Source: Nitrincola sp048264025
GTDB lineage: Bacteria; Pseudomonadota; Gammaproteobacteria; Pseudomonadales; Balneatricaceae
Length of the DNA stretch: 64,000 nt
NCBI RefSeq assembly: GCF_048264025.1
Contig: NZ_JBLXDN010000001.1
Span: 379,877-443,876, forward strand
Direction of reading: 5' to 3'
The stretch's first letter is position 1; each line of letters opens with the position of its first letter. The notes below the pieces were generated by a model that had not been told where the DNA came from, searched no databases, and saw only the letters and a program-made list of their open reading frames with translations. The position numbers were made by a program, and so were the translations under genes. This document shows, in pieces, positions 61,854-64,000 of the stretch.

Positions 61854-63683
61854 ATGTGTGGAATAGTTGGTGCTGTTGCTACCCGTCCGGTAGCTGAAAT
61901 TCTTCTGGAAGGCCTAAGACGCTTGGAGTACCGCGGCTATGATTCCGCCGGTATGGCGTTACTGGATGAAGTCGGCCAGGTAGCGCGTTTGCGCCGTGCG
62001 GGTAAGGTACAGGCACTGGCCGATCTGTTGGCCGAGCAGCCCCAGACAGGAGAGATCGGCATCGCTCACACCCGCTGGGCTACCCACGGTAAACCTACCG
62101 AGTCCAATGCGCATCCGCATATGTCTGGCGAGCGCCTGGCAGTGGTTCACAACGGCATCATTGAAAACTATGAGCCTCTGCGTGAAGCGCTCAAGGCCGA
62201 TGGCTATGTGTTCAATTCCGATACCGATACCGAGGTGGTTGCCCATCTGCTGGATCAGACACTGAAAACCGGACTCACCCCGACACAAGCCTTGCGCCAG
62301 TGTGTGGCACGTATGGAAGGTGCCTTTGCGCTGGGTGTGGTACATGCCGATTATCCAGACAAACTGCTGGCCGCACGTAAGGGTAGTCCGCTGGTGATTG
62401 GCGTGGGTATGGGCGAAAACTTTATTGCCTCGGATCAATTGGCGCTTTTGCCGGTAACAGACCGCTTCATGTTTCTGCAAGAGGGCGACATAGCCACTCT
62501 GACCACCCATAAAATCGAGGTTTTGGATGCGGCGGGTAATGCCGTAGAGCGTCCGGTCAGCATCTTTGAACACGGTCAGGCCGCCGCCGAAAAGGGCAGC
62601 TTCAAACATTTTATGCTGAAAGAGATCTACGAGCAGCCTGAAGTAATGAAACGGGTGCTGGAAGGGCGCATCAGTCAGGGTCACCTGCTGGAGCAGGCCT
62701 GGGGCGTTGGCGCCTCGGCGTATTTTGATCAGGCTAAACAGGTGCAGATAGTCGCCTGTGGCACCAGTTACCATGCCGGAATGATTGCCCGTTACTGGAT
62801 AGAATCGATCGTTGGTATTCCCTGCAATGTCGAAGTAGCCAGCGAGTTCCGCTACCGTGACGTGGTACTGCCGCAAAACACCCTGTTGATAACCTTGTCT
62901 CAGTCGGGCGAAACCGCCGATACCCTGGCCGCCCTGCGTGAAGTGAAACACCGAGTACTCGCCAGTCTGGCAATTTGTAACGTCCCAGGCAGTTCCCTGG
63001 TACGAGAATCCGACCTGGCATTGATGACCAATGCCGGACCCGAAATCGGCGTAGCTTCCACCAAGGCATTCACTTCCCAGCTAGTGGCGCTGCTGATGAC
63101 CACGCTGATACTGGCTCGACGCACGGGATTGAAACCTGAGCAGGAAGCTCAAATCGTAGAAGCGCTGCAGGCGTTACCAACCCTCATTCAATCGCTGCTG
63201 TCACTCAACGACAGCATCGCGAAAATGGCTGAAGCCTTTGCAGAGAAACACCATGCCCTGTTCCTGGGGCGCGGTACGCTCTATCCAGTCGCCATGGAAG
63301 GGGCGTTGAAACTTAAAGAGATCTCCTACATCCATGCCGAAGCCTATCCCGCTGGCGAGCTGAAACATGGCCCGCTGGCACTGGTCGACAAGGATATGCC
63401 CGTCGTCGCCGTGGCACCCAACAACGACATGCTGGATAAACTCAAATCCAACCTGCAGGAAGTCCGTGCCCGCGGCGGTGAACTCTTCGTGTTCACTGGA
63501 TGTGAGCAGAGCATTCGCGACGAAGAAGGCGTCACCACCCTGACACTACCCGCCGTACATCCGCTGCTGGAACCGCTGGCCTATACCTTGCCGCTACAGC
63601 TACTGTCGTATCATGTAGCCGTGCTTAAGGGTACCGATGTGGATCAACCAAGGAATCTGGCGAAGAGTGTCACGGTGGAATAA
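61854..63683 (+). CDS. glmS: glutamine--fructose-6-phosphate aminotransferase (isomerizing)
   Basis: 609 residues. N-terminal Cys2 glutaminase (MCGIVGAVA, HTRWATHGKPTESNAHPH), two SIS domains (VACGTSYHAGMIARYW; SQSGETADTLAALREVK), and the C-terminal QLLSYHVAVLKGTDVDQPRNLAKSVTVE. It makes glucosamine-6-phosphate, the start of the pathway that glmU continues. AAGGA precedes the ATG. Confidence 0.98.
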   Translation: MCGIVGAVATRPVAEILLEGLRRLEYRGYDSAGMALLDEVGQVARLRRAGKVQALADLLAEQPQTGEIGIAHTRWATHGKPTESNAHPHMSGERLAVVHNGIIENYEPLREALKADGYVFNSDTDTEVVAHLLDQTLKTGLTPTQALRQCVARMEGAFALGVVHADYPDKLLAARKGSPLVIGVGMGENFIASDQLALLPVTDRFMFLQEGDIATLTTHKIEVLDAAGNAVERPVSIFEHGQAAAEKGSFKHFMLKEIYEQPEVMKRVLEGRISQGHLLEQAWGVGASAYFDQAKQVQIVACGTSYHAGMIARYWIESIVGIPCNVEVASEFRYRDVVLPQNTLLITLSQSGETADTLAALREVKHRVLASLAICNVPGSSLVRESDLALMTNAGPEIGVASTKAFTSQLVALLMTTLILARRTGLKPEQEAQIVEALQALPTLIQSLLSLNDSIAKMAEAFAEKHHALFLGRGTLYPVAMEGALKLKEISYIHAEAYPAGELKHGPLALVDKDMPVVAVAPNNDMLDKLKSNLQEVRARGGELFVFTGCEQSIRDEEGVTTLTLPAVHPLLEPLAYTLPLQLLSYHVAVLKGTDVDQPRNLAKSVTVE

Positions 63684-63700
63684 CACTCCACCATCACCCG

Positions 63701-63788
63701 TTGGAGCCCGCTCCGCGGGCGAACCCCACGTGTCTTGTAGGAGCCCGCTCCGCGGGCGAAGAGCTTCGCTCACAGAGTGAGCTCCTAC
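63701..63788. repeat. REP-like palindromic repeat pair after glmS
   Basis: GGAGCCCGCTCCGCGGGCGAA occurs twice (63703-63723 and 63740-63760). The second copy opens with GTAGGAGC (63737-63744) and the block closes with GCTCCTAC (63781-63788), while GCTCACAGAGTGAGC (63768-63782) forms its own stem. This GTAGGAGC...GCTCCTAC frame with a GC-rich core is typical of gammaproteobacterial REP/REPIN elements. It may also stabilise the glmS transcript end. Confidence 0.75.
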
Positions 63789-64000
63789 GCAGAGTGAGCT
63801 TATATGGACCCGCCCGTGTTGCAAGCTATTTTTGACTCGAGCAGATGTGTTGCACGCTTATATCCGACCTATGAGTGAGCATATCTGCTCGGCCATTAAA
63901 AGATGTGCACTCACTTTCGCTAATCTCCTACTCGGCTTCTATGAGCCAACCCGCTCGTAAGGATAAGTGAGTCGATTTTATCTGTCTTGTCTTAATAGTC
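63789..64000. other. non-coding end of window
   Basis: No convincing gene. A 9-bp perfect inverted repeat, CGAGCAGAT (63838-63846) and ATCTGCTCG (63883-63891), encloses 36 bases. Nothing further can be supported before the window edge. Confidence 0.4.

Noticed and set aside
61959..62951. 330-codon open frame antisense to glmS
   Set aside because: It lies wholly within glmS on the opposite strand, has no family motifs and no ribosome binding site. Codon bias of glmS explains it.
63838..63891. 9-bp inverted repeat as the end of an insertion sequence
   Set aside because: No transposase, no target duplication, and the repeats enclose only 36 bases.

Overview
The window is a stretch of a gammaproteobacterial chromosome that includes the replication origin. 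The gene order mnmG-rsmG-parA-parB-atpIBEFHAGDC and then glmU-glmS is the classic origin-proximal block of this class. The interval before mnmG carries a cluster of DnaA boxes next to AT-rich DNA. The mixture of betaine transport, beta-alanine and amino-alcohol catabolism, a 4Fe-4S photolyase and an orphan type VI secretion pair suggests a free-living, probably marine or halotolerant Oceanospirillales-like heterotroph. The genus is an inference from gene content and style only. No rRNA, tRNA, CRISPR array or intact insertion sequence was seen.

Layout. 1-6.2 kb is accessory DNA: a membrane methyltransferase, a LysR regulator with a small divergent protein, a small lipoprotein, an SGNH-hydrolase fragment, small membrane proteins, and an MFS exporter divergent from an XRE/MmyB-type regulator. 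6.2-12.4 kb holds yjbQ and a GntR regulator facing a two-gene operon (APH-fold kinase and class III PLP phospho-lyase), which is the arrangement used for amino alcohols such as hydroxylysine. An AraC regulator, a LysE exporter and a nitronate monooxygenase follow. 12.4-18.4 kb holds a TVP38-disulfide reductase fusion, a copper-handling operon (multicopper oxidase and DUF411 protein), and MOSC and GNAT genes. 18.7-21 kb holds an orphan T6SS adaptor/immunity pair. 21.1-24.3 kb is lemA, an M48 peptidase and yaeQ. 24.3-28.3 kb is the beta-alanine locus bauC-bauA/bauR. It is followed by lhgO, a GGDEF-EAL protein, a DMT exporter, an FeS photolyase, a class III aminotransferase and a PCuAC-like protein. 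37.0-49.1 kb is oriC and the mnmG to atpC block, closed by a strong terminator.

49.1-60.3 kb is the most interesting region. A catabolic island sits between atpC and glmU. It encodes an LLM flavin monooxygenase, a flavin reductase, two aldehyde dehydrogenases, an alpha/beta hydrolase, a betaine-type BCCT transporter, a RibBX-type riboflavin enzyme and a GntR regulator. This is the full set of enzyme types known for trigonelline (N-methylnicotinate) degradation (TgnA-E). Three poorly characterised partners accompany it: AA_synth/DUF1185, a carboxymuconolactone-decarboxylase-like protein and DUF1330. Four copies of one operator, ATGGTATACCATAATAC (first base T in one copy), lie before every transcription unit of the island. 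The island therefore reads as one regulon: uptake, FMNH2-dependent ring opening, oxidation, hydrolysis, and entry into the TCA cycle as succinate, with its own flavin supply.

Three catabolic loci, each next to its own regulator, carry perfect palindromes in the expected places: 6705 and 9737 (kinase/lyase), 27271 (bau) and the four island sites. The window ends with glmU, glmS and a REP-like repeat.
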